A stretch of 64,000 nt of DNA, taken from the NCBI RefSeq assembly GCF_002506585.1, contig NZ_DAXW01000009.1, positions 480,422-544,421 of the forward strand. The letters are read 5' to 3'. Of the stretch, positions 24,886 through 32,723 are shown piece after piece. This stretch comes from Methanoculleus sp. UBA430. Lineage in GTDB: Archaea; Halobacteriota; Methanomicrobia; Methanomicrobiales; Methanoculleaceae. A program made the translations under genes and the position numbers. Under the pieces are notes generated by a model that was not told the origin of the DNA, searched no databases, and saw nothing but the letters and a program-made list of their open reading frames with translations. The first letter of the stretch is position 1. Each line of letters begins with the position of its first letter.

Positions 24886-26064
24886 CTAGAGAGTATACTT
24901 GGAATTCGTGTTGTGATGCGTCACCACGAGTTTCACATAGTCGGTTGCAAGAGTTGAATCATCTCCATCCGTTACACTCTTCTGCTTCACGAGCACCGTT
25001 ACATTACCATCGACGACATAATTGCTTATGCCAGAGGTAATGGCTCCTGTGAGTGTATCTTTTACACCGAGAGTAGTTTCGTCCAACGAACTATATCCGC
25101 TGCCATTCCAGATGTAGAGATCAACTCCATTAGTACTACCAGTGCCGGCGCCAGCCCATGTTACAGCAAGCTTCTCTATATTGTCTATATTCTCAGAGAC
25201 ATTGAAGACGAAGCGATGGGCGGCGTAGTAACCAGCCCCACTATTGGTCGAGTATGATGTGCCGTCATCGTCAGCGATTGCCGATGTGCTGGTGAACGGC
25301 GTGCTCGGATCGGTGGCACTGCTCGGCAGGCCGGTCACACCGCCCGCGTAGGCGTATCTGGTCGTGTCGCCGGTGGTGTTGAAGTCATACCGGTGCGGCG
25401 GGTAGATCTTAAGGTCGCTGATGGACTTCACCGAGAGGCCCTTTGCCGAGGGATAAAGATCACTCGGATTATACTTGTCCTTAACAATGACCCAATACCA
25501 CGATGCCATCGAATCGCGCATGTCCGCATTGGTAAAGTTCAGGTCGCTCGGCGTGTAAAAGAAGAGCCTTATCCCGTCCGCGTAATCGGGGACGGTATGC
25601 GTCTCGTTCTGCCAGGAAAGGATCATCTCGCCCTGGCTGCTGTTCGGCGCGTAGACGTTGGTGTAATTAAAGTACATCCCATAGCCGTCGGATGCCGCAA
25701 CCTTGATTTCGTCGCCCACGCTCATCCCGCCGACCCGGTCGGTAATGTTGCGGACGTAGGTGCCGTTCTGCTCGCCAAAGCAGGCCATACTGCCGCTGGT
25801 ATACGTCCACACGTCGGTTGTGTTATCAAAGATCCCGCCCTGCATATACAGCAGGCCGTTGCTGTAGATTGCCGACAATCCCTGGAGCTGCGCGAGGGTC
25901 AGGGTCTCCGCATCCTCGGCAGTCGAGTAGTTGTTGTCGCAATACTTCGTTACGCTCACCTGTGTGGTCGTCGCCGTTGCCGGCGCCGCGAGGAACACTA
26001 AGGCGATGATCAGGCAGCAGGCTGCCGGGATCGCCCTCACTTTTGGGAAGACATCTCGTTTCAT
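24886..26064 (-). CDS. Secreted protein with a divergent SUOX-like domain
   Basis: A 392-residue protein with a signal peptide and a distant copy of the recurring domain (about 25-240). Landmarks are VSVTKYCDN, ITDRVGGMSVGDEIK, an ASDGYG turn, GEMILSWQN, GIRLFFY, NADMRDS and VKSISDLKIYPP. A C-terminal beta-rich module of about 140 residues follows (FVFNVSENIDNIEKLAVTW), with no membrane helix. Codon use is more AT-rich than in neighbouring genes. The start is ATG 26064 (MKRDVFPK), preceded by GGGAG; the longer frame to 26124 adds unlikely leader sequence. The large beta-helix gene follows directly. Function unknown. Confidence 0.75.
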   Translation of the reverse strand: MKRDVFPKVRAIPAACCLIIALVFLAAPATATTTQVSVTKYCDNNYSTAEDAETLTLAQLQGLSAIYSNGLLYMQGGIFDNTTDVWTYTSGSMACFGEQNGTYVRNITDRVGGMSVGDEIKVAASDGYGMYFNYTNVYAPNSSQGEMILSWQNETHTVPDYADGIRLFFYTPSDLNFTNADMRDSMASWYWVIVKDKYNPSDLYPSAKGLSVKSISDLKIYPPHRYDFNTTGDTTRYAYAGGVTGLPSSATDPSTPFTSTSAIADDDGTSYSTNSGAGYYAAHRFVFNVSENIDNIEKLAVTWAGAGTGSTNGVDLYIWNGSGYSSLDETTLGVKDTLTGAITSGISNYVVDGNVTVLVKQKSVTDGDDSTLATDYVKLVVTHHNTNSKYTL

Positions 26065-26340
26065 GGTTACTCCCGCAAGCCGATCCTTACAGCTGACCAG
26101 CAGGCCGGCTTGACAAGAGATCAATCACATTACCTGAACTTAAGCCTTTTGTTAAATATTTTTCGTTTATGCCACGTGAGATGTGATAAGGGTTCTGCAC
26201 AGCACCCGGAACGAGATACCGGGGCGCCGGATCCGTGATGGTACACGTACTCTCCGGTTCACCGTTTTCGCCTTCGCGGTTGCGCAACTCCCCGGCGATC
26301 CCGCGATCCGCTCAAGACCGAAAACAGCCCCGCACCGCCG
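25990..26340 (-). repeat. Direct repeat R1, copy B
   Basis: Partner of 20311-20658, here attached to the intact gene. It includes the start of the coding region, the leader and the promoter block (AAAAATATTTAAC on the minus strand at about 26151-26163, roughly 90 bases before the start codon). It extends another 170 bases upstream, so regulatory sequence beyond the promoter is conserved too. Confidence 0.75.
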
Positions 26341-26614
26341 GGGGGGCGGAAGACCCCGCGGGACATCGACGGGCGGGTCGAATCCACGGCAAAAATAGGG
26401 AAAAAAGCCGTTGCCGCCCGCAAGAGCGGCGGAGCCGGGCACCGGAGGTCCCGGCGCGCGCGGGCGCCCCGCGAGAGCGGCGTTGCCGCGAGAGAGTCCA
26501 GCGGAATCAACGAACACCGACGCTCCGGACCGGTGTTTCGCCCGCCGGCCGGGAGTCGACCGCCGGGCATGCGGCACGGGAGCGGACAGGTGCCGTGTCC
26601 CGGATAGAAAAGGA

Positions 26615-26745
26615 GAACAGGCCCTTCTCAGCGCCAGGAAGATCCCGACCGCGAAGAAAGGGAGCCAGACAGCCGGGGGCGGCGCCGATCGCCGCCTCGA
26701 CGACCACCCGCGCATCGGCGGGACACCTCATACACGCAGACTTAA
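26615..26745 (-). pseudogene. 3' remnant of a gene like the one at 30255-32324
   Basis: The minus strand reads PPPAVWLPFFAVGIFLALRR, matching SPPAVWLPFLAIGLLLVLRR at the C-terminal anchor of the 30255 gene. DNA similarity continues over roughly 120 bases (GGGAGCCAGACAGCCGGGGGC is shared, then the equivalent of the TCGACAACCGCCC block). The stop codon is lost and no upstream domains are present. Confidence 0.65.
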
Positions 26746-27248
26746 GGTATGGAGATTCGCGGAAATACCGCGTGAACAGTCCTGAGCGGTCGAGACGGGG
26801 GAGAACCGGTCTCCGGCAACCGCTCTTCATTTTCGAACCCTCCGGCTTGCCCATCCGGGGAGGAAGTTTCCGGTCGACCTCGTGACGGGCTTCTGCAGGC
26901 CTAACCTCCAGGTACGGTACTACGTTAACTTCCTCCTCTCAGTCTTTCATCTGTAGCCCTGCCGGCCGGAGTCTGGAGCAGGACAGTTTGGGCAAGCGGT
27001 TCCAGGATTGGAATCGTCGGATGCTGATTCAGCGCCGCGGCAGCATAAACGCAACGTCCTTTTGGAAGTCGTCCTGAATAGGGGCCGCAACCTTCGATAC
27101 GCGCTTGCCGGTTGCCGGACACGGAGGGTTGCAACCCCAGAGGAGCTCAAGTCTTCTCAAAAAGAGGCGAGCGGGATCTCAACAAAAACCGTTCGCGTGG
27201 CGATTGTGAAAGAACGGCACGTTCATGAACGATACGCCGCAGTCTCCC
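26746..27248. other. Gene-less stretch
   Basis: Between the surface-protein remnant and the DUF364 operon. Short open frames occur on both strands, but none has a recognisable start site or family. I see no RNA gene. Confidence 0.5.
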
Positions 27249-28013
27249 TTAAACCTCAGGGCGAAGATACTGCACCTTCATTCCCGCTCCGAAGATCCTC
27301 TGGCTCTCCGCCCCTGCGACGATCCGTCTGGCAAGCGCAACATCGGTCACGACGAAACCGGATAGATCGGTCACGCCGTAATCGAAGAAGACCGAAGAAA
27401 GAGGAGTTCCCGGACCGACGATCGTCACCCCTTCTGCATTCTCCGAGAGTTCGAGAAGCCGCGGCATGCTCTTGTCGCCGATGGCGGCACAGGTCAGGAA
27501 CGCATAATCGCATTCCGGCAGCAGATATTCGCAGGCGGAGTACGGATAATCCCCGTCTTCCGGGTCCCATTCAATGATACTCAGGTCACAGACCGGGGCA
27601 ATCAGTTTCTCGAGGAACGGAAAATGGCCGACGACACAGACCTTCTTCCCCTTCACAAGGTTCTGGGACTTGATGAACGGGTCTTTCAGCCGCTCCTCAA
27701 CCCGCTTCTTTTCCGGAATCTCTATCCCTGCACACCTCGCAACATCCGGGTGATTGTACCACGCGTCGATCGCCGAGTGGCCGATGGATGCCTCCAGCAG
27801 GTTCCAGGACTTCACGCACCCGGCCACCTCTTTTAACGACTTTCCAATCCTGTTCTCGGTCATCATCGGGGCACGCTGGACATAACCCCGGTATGCTGCA
27901 AGACCGATGTTGCCGTTTGCCCCGACATACGTCATCTCCCCCCCGACGACGATGTCGTCGACGACGATATCGTCCGGGATCTGCTCGATCAATGCGTCGT
28001 ATAACTCCCACAT
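27249..28013 (-). CDS. DUF4213/DUF364 family protein (putative heavy-metal chelation)
   Basis: A 254-residue cytoplasmic protein. The first half (MWELYDALIEQI, GGEMTYVGANGNIGLA) matches the DUF4213 N-terminal region. The second half (KGKKVCVVGHFPF to GPGTPLSSVFFDYG) matches the Rossmann-like DUF364 domain, a family annotated as putative heavy-metal chelation. It contains the DUF364-type run LPECDYAFLTCAAIGDKS. The start is ATG 28013, three bases after the ABC gene stop, with AGGAGAT upstream. It is the last gene of a three-gene operon with an ABC-type ATPase and a P-loop GTPase. A role in metal or cofactor handling is inferred from family and context only. Confidence 0.85.
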   Translation of the reverse strand: MWELYDALIEQIPDDIVVDDIVVGGEMTYVGANGNIGLAAYRGYVQRAPMMTENRIGKSLKEVAGCVKSWNLLEASIGHSAIDAWYNHPDVARCAGIEIPEKKRVEERLKDPFIKSQNLVKGKKVCVVGHFPFLEKLIAPVCDLSIIEWDPEDGDYPYSACEYLLPECDYAFLTCAAIGDKSMPRLLELSENAEGVTIVGPGTPLSSVFFDYGVTDLSGFVVTDVALARRIVAGAESQRIFGAGMKVQYLRPEV

Positions 28014-28016
28014 ACG

Positions 28017-29051
28017 TCATATCTCCTGGAATTCCGGAATACTCTCTTTTGCAACAATTCCTCCTCCCCGGAGCTGATTGCGGATATCGAGGAGGACGGA
28101 ATCGATCGCCTCGATCTTATGAAGCGTCTCTTCTTCTTCTGCGGTCGTTTCGATCACTTTTGTAATCCCGCCGTTTCTGATGACGATCCGCTTGTCGGCA
28201 CGGAGGGCGAGGAGCGGGTCGTGCGTCGACATGAGGACGATCTTCTCGTTGCCGACGAGGAGCTTGACCGCTTCCCGCCGGTCGATTCCTGCATTCTCCA
28301 GCTCGTCGATGAGGATGATCGGGGATGAACCCAGAAGAGCGGTATCGGCAATCATCAGCGACCGCGACTGCCCGCCGGAGAGCTGGGTGACCTTCGTATC
28401 GAGCGTGAACTTCTCACCGGCGAGGGAGTTGGCAACCGCAAAACACTTCTCCACGACCGCGGCGGACCCGGCGATCATCCGGCTTTTTGCGTGCATCTCC
28501 AGAAATTCCTGCACGGTCAGGTCCATGACGAAGTTCATGTTCTGCGAGAGCTGGGCTACCAGTTTTCCTCCGGCGACAAATCTCTTGTCGGCATCGGGAA
28601 CCGAACCGTTGATGAGGATCTGCCGTGCGGTCGGCGTATCGCGCTGGGCGAGGCACTCGATGTCCTCAAGCAGCCTGCTCTTCCCCGAGCCGGTAGGACC
28701 GACGATGCTCACGACCTCGCCGGGTGTTATCGTCAGCTCGACCATCTCGGGTCTTCCCGTCTTATTCCGTCCGCCGAGAATCGTGATGGAGGAGATTGCC
28801 TCATCGGGTCTCTTAACCCGGGAAAATGCCTCAATAAATGCACAGAAGTGGAATATGACCTCCTCGCGATCGAGCCCGAACTCTTCAAGCATATCCTCAT
28901 CGACATCCTCCAGGATCTCAGGAAGCGTCTTGGTTTCATCGACTCCGCTCAGCCGTATGTTGGCGAGGTAATCGGCCGCAAGGGGGTAGCGGCGGAGGAT
29001 ATCACCGATTGGAACGGCGGAGACCTCGGCAACATAGTCAAGGGCGCTCAT
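28017..29051 (-). CDS. ABC-type ATPase without permease, with N-terminal DUF1858-like segment
   Basis: A 344-residue cytoplasmic ATPase. Residues about 10-70 (PIGDILRRYPLAADYL, then a helical run to FHFCAFIEAF) look like the small DUF1858/ScdA-N-type helical domain. An ABC domain follows, with Walker A (GPTGSGKSR), Q-loop region (AQLSQNMNF), signature (LSGGQSRS), Walker B (IILIDELENAG) and H-loop (STHDP). The Walker B glutamate is present. No permease or binding protein is adjacent. It overlaps the upstream GTPase gene by four bases. The architecture suggests a soluble ATP-driven factor rather than a transporter subunit. Confidence 0.85.
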   Translation of the reverse strand: MSALDYVAEVSAVPIGDILRRYPLAADYLANIRLSGVDETKTLPEILEDVDEDMLEEFGLDREEVIFHFCAFIEAFSRVKRPDEAISSITILGGRNKTGRPEMVELTITPGEVVSIVGPTGSGKSRLLEDIECLAQRDTPTARQILINGSVPDADKRFVAGGKLVAQLSQNMNFVMDLTVQEFLEMHAKSRMIAGSAAVVEKCFAVANSLAGEKFTLDTKVTQLSGGQSRSLMIADTALLGSSPIILIDELENAGIDRREAVKLLVGNEKIVLMSTHDPLLALRADKRIVIRNGGITKVIETTAEEEETLHKIEAIDSVLLDIRNQLRGGGIVAKESIPEFQEI

Positions 29052-29740
29052 ACGTCGTCAAACTCCATTCTTTTGACCATCCCCATCTGGTACATCTCTC
29101 CGATAAGGGTCTCGCCGGTGCAGTACGAACAGATGGCGGCAGGCATGGTGAACCTGAGTTTGCGGTCGCGAAGCGTCCGGATATCAAGGGCATCCTGCCA
29201 GTAGCGGGCAAGCAGAAACGCTCCCTGGCCGGTGATCCCGTTGACGAAGAGAACGGTCGCCGATGCATTGACCTCACGGATATTGAAGGCAAAGACCTCG
29301 CGTTCTGCCTGGGAGACGATATCTCCCTTGGTGACGACGACGATATCGGCATACTTCAGCATCGGGCCGATCTTTCTCGGCGTGTTGACGCCGGAGAGAT
29401 TGTCGATGACACATACCGACAGGATGGCGTTCACGTACGGCGAACACCGGTTGCAGAGGCCTGCACTCTCCGTAATAAGAACCGACAGCCCTTTCTTCAT
29501 ACCCCATTCTACCGCCCCTTCGACATTGCTGACGAAAAAGTGATCCGGACAGATCTTTCCGGCAAAAGCGGTCTGATTGGGTATCTGCTGTTCGTCATAG
29601 CGCTGGTGATCGAAGGAGGTGAGCGAGTCGAACTTCACGACCCCCACGCTCCCTTCGGGTAGCCCGAGGGCTGCAATGGTTTTGAGAATTACAGAGGTTT
29701 TTCCCGAAGACGGAGGGCCTGCAACGGTAATCAGCTTCAT
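29048..29740 (-). CDS. P-loop GTPase with two CxxC-type motifs (UreG/HypB-like class)
   Basis: A 230-residue protein starting MKLITVAGPPSSGKTSV, a clear P-loop. It has a switch-like ESAGLCNRCSPY, a VVTKGD nucleotide-specificity motif and a second cysteine pair, ICSYCTGE, near residue 207. The P-loop, TKGD and metal-thiol motifs resemble the SIMIBI metallochaperone GTPases (HypB, UreG, CobW), but it is not a standard member of any of them that I can name. It is the first gene of the operon, and its start codon sits in an inverted repeat (29738-29761). A role in delivering or sensing metal for an unknown enzyme is inference. Confidence 0.8.
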   Translation of the reverse strand: MKLITVAGPPSSGKTSVILKTIAALGLPEGSVGVVKFDSLTSFDHQRYDEQQIPNQTAFAGKICPDHFFVSNVEGAVEWGMKKGLSVLITESAGLCNRCSPYVNAILSVCVIDNLSGVNTPRKIGPMLKYADIVVVTKGDIVSQAEREVFAFNIREVNASATVLFVNGITGQGAFLLARYWQDALDIRTLRDRKLRFTMPAAICSYCTGETLIGEMYQMGMVKRMEFDDV

Positions 29741-29761
29741 AGCAACCGGTGTTTTGCTATG
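29738..29761 (-). promoter_or_regulatory. Inverted repeat over the start codon of the GTPase operon
   Basis: CATAGCAA (29738-29745) and TTGCTATG (29754-29761) are a perfect 8-base inverted repeat spaced by eight bases. One arm contains the start codon (CAT on the plus strand). As RNA it would hide the initiation site; as DNA it could be an operator. It suggests post-transcriptional or repressor control. Confidence 0.5.
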
Positions 29762-29802
29762 GGGTGCGGCGGGGTATAATATTTTCTGAAAACAATTCCA
29801 TT

Positions 29803-29822
29803 AAGTTAAATATATTTGGTTG
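29803..29822 (-). promoter_or_regulatory. TATA-like box of the GTPase operon
   Basis: The minus strand reads AAATATATTTAAC. It lies about 70 bases before the start codon, so transcription would begin near 29785 and the leader would hold the inverted repeat. The same AAATATTTAAC pattern occurs upstream of the 26064 gene. Confidence 0.45.
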
Positions 29823-29964
29823 AAATTATGATTGTTTAGATATTGTTTCCGGTTTCGACTGCATTAACGCCCCGATGAAATGATACGCCGCAGGCACAGC
29901 CGGTGGAACACTGTTCATCCCGATCGCTGCTCGTCGAACTGCTCAAACAACCACCAAAAAAACG

Positions 29965-29972
29965 TGTATAAT
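29965..29972 (+). promoter_or_regulatory. TATA box of the hicB-like gene
   Basis: TGTATAAT is centred about 27 bases before the ATG at 29995. That is the usual spacing to a transcription start, so the message could be leaderless. Confidence 0.45.
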
Positions 29973-29994
29973 CTGCGCGATCGACGATACAATC

Positions 29995-30186
29995 ATGAAA
30001 TATGCGGCAGTGCTCGAACCACAAGAAGAGGGGGGGTTCACCGTTCGGTGCATTGAGATCCCGGGAGCGACCGGCCAGGGTGAAGCGCTTGCCAACACCA
30101 AAGAAGCAATAGAACTCGTTCTTGATGTGCAGCGGGAAGAACCGCACAGGAAGACAGATTGGCATCCTCAAACAAGCCGGGATTGA
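29995..30186 (+). CDS. hicB: HicB-like antitoxin, damaged
   Basis: The first 45 residues (MKYAAVLEPQEEGGFTVRCI, then EIPGATGQGE) match the HicB/UPF0150 antitoxin family, which neutralises the HicA mRNA interferase. The usual GETREEALAN stretch is shortened to GEALAN, a small in-frame loss. The tail (HRKTDWHPQTSRD) does not look like HicB and is probably out of frame. HicA sequence follows in another frame. It is probably inactive as a toxin-antitoxin pair, though a short HicB could still be made. Confidence 0.65.
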   Translation: MKYAAVLEPQEEGGFTVRCIEIPGATGQGEALANTKEAIELVLDVQREEPHRKTDWHPQTSRD

Positions 30187-30244
30187 TAGTGAAGAGAGTG
30201 CGCCCGGCCCCGGTTCACTCTTCAAGGTTACGCTCTCCGGATAA
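30152..30244 (+). pseudogene. hicA: HicA toxin remnant
   Basis: In a different frame from hicB, the sequence reads QIGILKQAGIDSEES and then runs to a TAA at 30244. This fits the conserved HicA end (GTLRxILRQAGIDxEEF). The N-terminal part, including the dsRBD-like strand and active-site histidine, is absent. The order is hicB then the hicA 3' end, with the middle deleted. Confidence 0.5.
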
Positions 30245-30254
30245 AAAGAGAAGA

Positions 30255-32324
30255 TCAGATCCTTCTCAGCACCAGCAGGAGCCCGATCGCAAGGAACGGG
30301 AGCCAGACAGCCGGGGGCGACTGCTGCACCGCGGCAGAGGCGCTCGCGTTCCCGGCCGGGGCCGCAGCAGCCGCGGAACCCGCGGTGCCGATCGTGATAT
30401 CGACAACCGCCCACGCATCGTCCGGATTCACACCCCCTCCTTTGACCTCCATCCTCCCCGAGCTAAAGGTGAAGAAGTCCCCGTAGCAGAAGAGCACCCT
30501 GTCTCCGTCCGCGACCGGCCGCCGGTTGAAGGCGTCGGTCGAAGGCCTGCCGTAGTCGTCGAGCAGCTCGCCGTTATGAAAGCAGACCCAGGTCTTCCCG
30601 GCCGATTTCTCGAGCAGGAACTCGTTCACCCCGTCGAGGAAGAGAAGCTTGCTCTCCAGGTACTTCTTGTCCCCGATCACGTAGGTGAACCCCCGCATCT
30701 TCGCCGCGGCGTCCAGCACACCCATCAGGGTGCACTTATCCGGGGTGTAGGTCTTCCCGGACGGCGCCGTGACCGAGAACATCCCCCTTTCGAGGGGCAC
30801 ATTCCCGCGGAAGATGATCGCCTTCCCGTTCTCGGTTGCCGCGATGAACTGGGGTTTTGTCACGTTGCCGGTGCCGAGATCGTTCGTTGCCGTGAGCGCG
30901 ACCGTATAGACCCCGGGCGACGCATAGACGTGGGCCGGGTTCTGCTCGTTCGACGTGTTGCCATCCCCGAAATCCCAGGCCCACGCCGTCGGCGACTTCA
31001 GCGACGTATCGGTGAACGCAACCGCAAACGGCGCCTCACCGGACATCGCATCGACCGCAAACGACACGATCGGCGGCGCGGGCACCGGCACCTCCGCGGT
31101 GACGTCGCGGGTGGCGGTCGTCGACCCCTTCGAGTTCTCCACCGCGAGTTTCACCGTGTAGGTCCCCGGAACCTCGTAGATGTGGACCGGGTCCGGTTCG
31201 GTCGAGACCGTCCCGTCGCCGAACTCCCACACCCACGCCGTCGGCTTTCCCGAGGAGGCGTCGGTAAACCCGGCGGCAAACGGCGCCTCACCGGACGTCG
31301 CGTTTACGGTAAAATCAGCGGCCGGGATCACCGCTTCTCGGACGGTGATGTAACCGGTCTTCGTCTCGCTCGCGGACCCGGCGATATTTTTGACCGCAAG
31401 CCTGACCGTGTAGGTGCCGGGCTTTGTGTAGACGTGCTCCGGATTTTTCTCGGTCGAGGTAACTCCGTCGCCGAAGTCCCAGGCCCAGACGCCCGGGTGG
31501 GCGGTGGAGGTATCGTTGAACTTGACGGCGAGCGGTATCCGGTCGGCCGTCGCGTTCGCCTCAAAGCCGGCGACGGGAGCCGGAGGCGGCTGGTTCGTGT
31601 AGATGCCTATCTCGCTGACCCACTTCCCCGAAGCCCCGACCGCCGACGGGTACTGCGCCCCGTAGTTCCAGTACTCCTCGGCCCAGCACTCCTTCATGTC
31701 GGTGTTCCCGAAGACGTGCCAGCCCCAGGAGTTCGTGGAGTTGTCGGCAAAGAAGATCATGCGCATACCCGACGTATAACAGGTATCCGGGTACCCGACC
31801 CCCTGCCTGTCGCCGGGCGCCTCGTCCCCGTTGAACCAGGTGATCACCATAGGGCCCTGTCGCGGGTCGGGATGGTAGTAGTACTCGTAGGGGAAGGTCT
31901 TCCTCCACCCGTCCCGGCACTTAACCGCAATCATGTCCCCGGGCTTCGCTCCCCCGATAAGGCCGCAGAGGTCGGTGACCGCAGTCCCCATCACGGCTCC
32001 GAGATCCCCTTTCTGAAGGATGCTTCCCAGCACGTCCTCGGCCGAATCCCAGGGGTCATACTCCCCGTCAGGATGGGCATTGTTCCAGTGCTCCTCGAGC
32101 ACCGGCCCCTGGTGGTAGTAGTGAGTCCGCCCGTCGCCGTAGACGGGGAGATTCTCCTGCATCCAGAGATAGTCGACGGTCGTCTCGTCGAGGACGGTCC
32201 GGTTGTCGCTCGCGTACCTCACGATACGCAGCTCGGTGGTCCCCGCCTCCGCCGTCACCGATACCGGCAGCAGCGCGACCGCCAGTATCAGGATTACCAG
32301 GAACAGATTCGCCGTTCGTGTCAT
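30255..32324 (-). CDS. Anchored surface protein: SUOX-like, three PKD, DUF4430-like
   Basis: A 689-residue protein: signal peptide (MTRTANLFLVILILAVALL), SUOX-like domain (25-241), three PKD domains (248-331, 335-411, 415-494), a DUF4430-like domain (501-634; SAGKTWVCFHNGELLDDYG, then VADGDRVLFCYGD), an Ala-rich linker and a C-terminal helix (PPAVWLPFLAIGLLLVLRRI). Its SUOX-like copy has MVITWFNGDE where others have VLCWYSG. GGATGAT precedes ATG 32324. The DUF4430 family is related to cobalamin-binding protein C-terminal domains, but ligand binding is not shown here. A 3' remnant of a paralogue lies at 26615. Confidence 0.85.
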   Translation of the reverse strand: MTRTANLFLVILILAVALLPVSVTAEAGTTELRIVRYASDNRTVLDETTVDYLWMQENLPVYGDGRTHYYHQGPVLEEHWNNAHPDGEYDPWDSAEDVLGSILQKGDLGAVMGTAVTDLCGLIGGAKPGDMIAVKCRDGWRKTFPYEYYYHPDPRQGPMVITWFNGDEAPGDRQGVGYPDTCYTSGMRMIFFADNSTNSWGWHVFGNTDMKECWAEEYWNYGAQYPSAVGASGKWVSEIGIYTNQPPPAPVAGFEANATADRIPLAVKFNDTSTAHPGVWAWDFGDGVTSTEKNPEHVYTKPGTYTVRLAVKNIAGSASETKTGYITVREAVIPAADFTVNATSGEAPFAAGFTDASSGKPTAWVWEFGDGTVSTEPDPVHIYEVPGTYTVKLAVENSKGSTTATRDVTAEVPVPAPPIVSFAVDAMSGEAPFAVAFTDTSLKSPTAWAWDFGDGNTSNEQNPAHVYASPGVYTVALTATNDLGTGNVTKPQFIAATENGKAIIFRGNVPLERGMFSVTAPSGKTYTPDKCTLMGVLDAAAKMRGFTYVIGDKKYLESKLLFLDGVNEFLLEKSAGKTWVCFHNGELLDDYGRPSTDAFNRRPVADGDRVLFCYGDFFTFSSGRMEVKGGGVNPDDAWAVVDITIGTAGSAAAAAPAGNASASAAVQQSPPAVWLPFLAIGLLLVLRRI

Positions 32325-32723
32325 GAAATCATCCCAGGCTCCCTTCGGGCGCCTGGAGGGCGCTCGCCGGCCCGTAAATCATTCCAGTTTACTTTTTATC
32401 AAAATAAATAACTTTCCATTTACCTCCGGAGTAGATCAACCATCGGAGAAGTCGATCCGAACGATCGAATGCCGGTTCTGCGGCGGCCGGGGATCGCGCC
32501 TGCTGAAGAATACCGCCGGAGGACAGGGCCGTGCGGCGCCGCGAGCGCATACGCCTCTGCACCCGTTTCCGGACGCAACCTGCCCCCATGCGCGTGGAAA
32601 CGCCGGTGCGGTCATGCTCGCCCGGAAACCTCGTGAACATCGGAGGCAAAGAAAGCAGGCCCTTATAAGAGAGATGGTCCTCCCGGCGGAGGAGACCATG
32701 ATGCCGGGAGCCCCGGCCCCCGC
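32325..32723. other. Intergenic stretch with AT-rich promoter
   Basis: AT-rich sequence at 32386-32420 (TTTACTTTTTATCAAAATAAATAAC) probably holds the promoter of the 32324 gene. The remainder is GC-rich with short frames but no recognisable gene. Confidence 0.45.

Noticed and set aside
26925..27150. Overlapping short minus-strand frames before the DUF364 operon
   Set aside because: Two frames compete, with no recognised motif; CPNCP alone is not enough to call a gene.
30159..32411. A 750-residue open frame on the plus strand
   Set aside because: It is the mirror of the minus-strand SUOX/PKD gene. High GC and codon bias leave the opposite frame open. Composition is Arg/Asp/Gly-rich and no motif is present.
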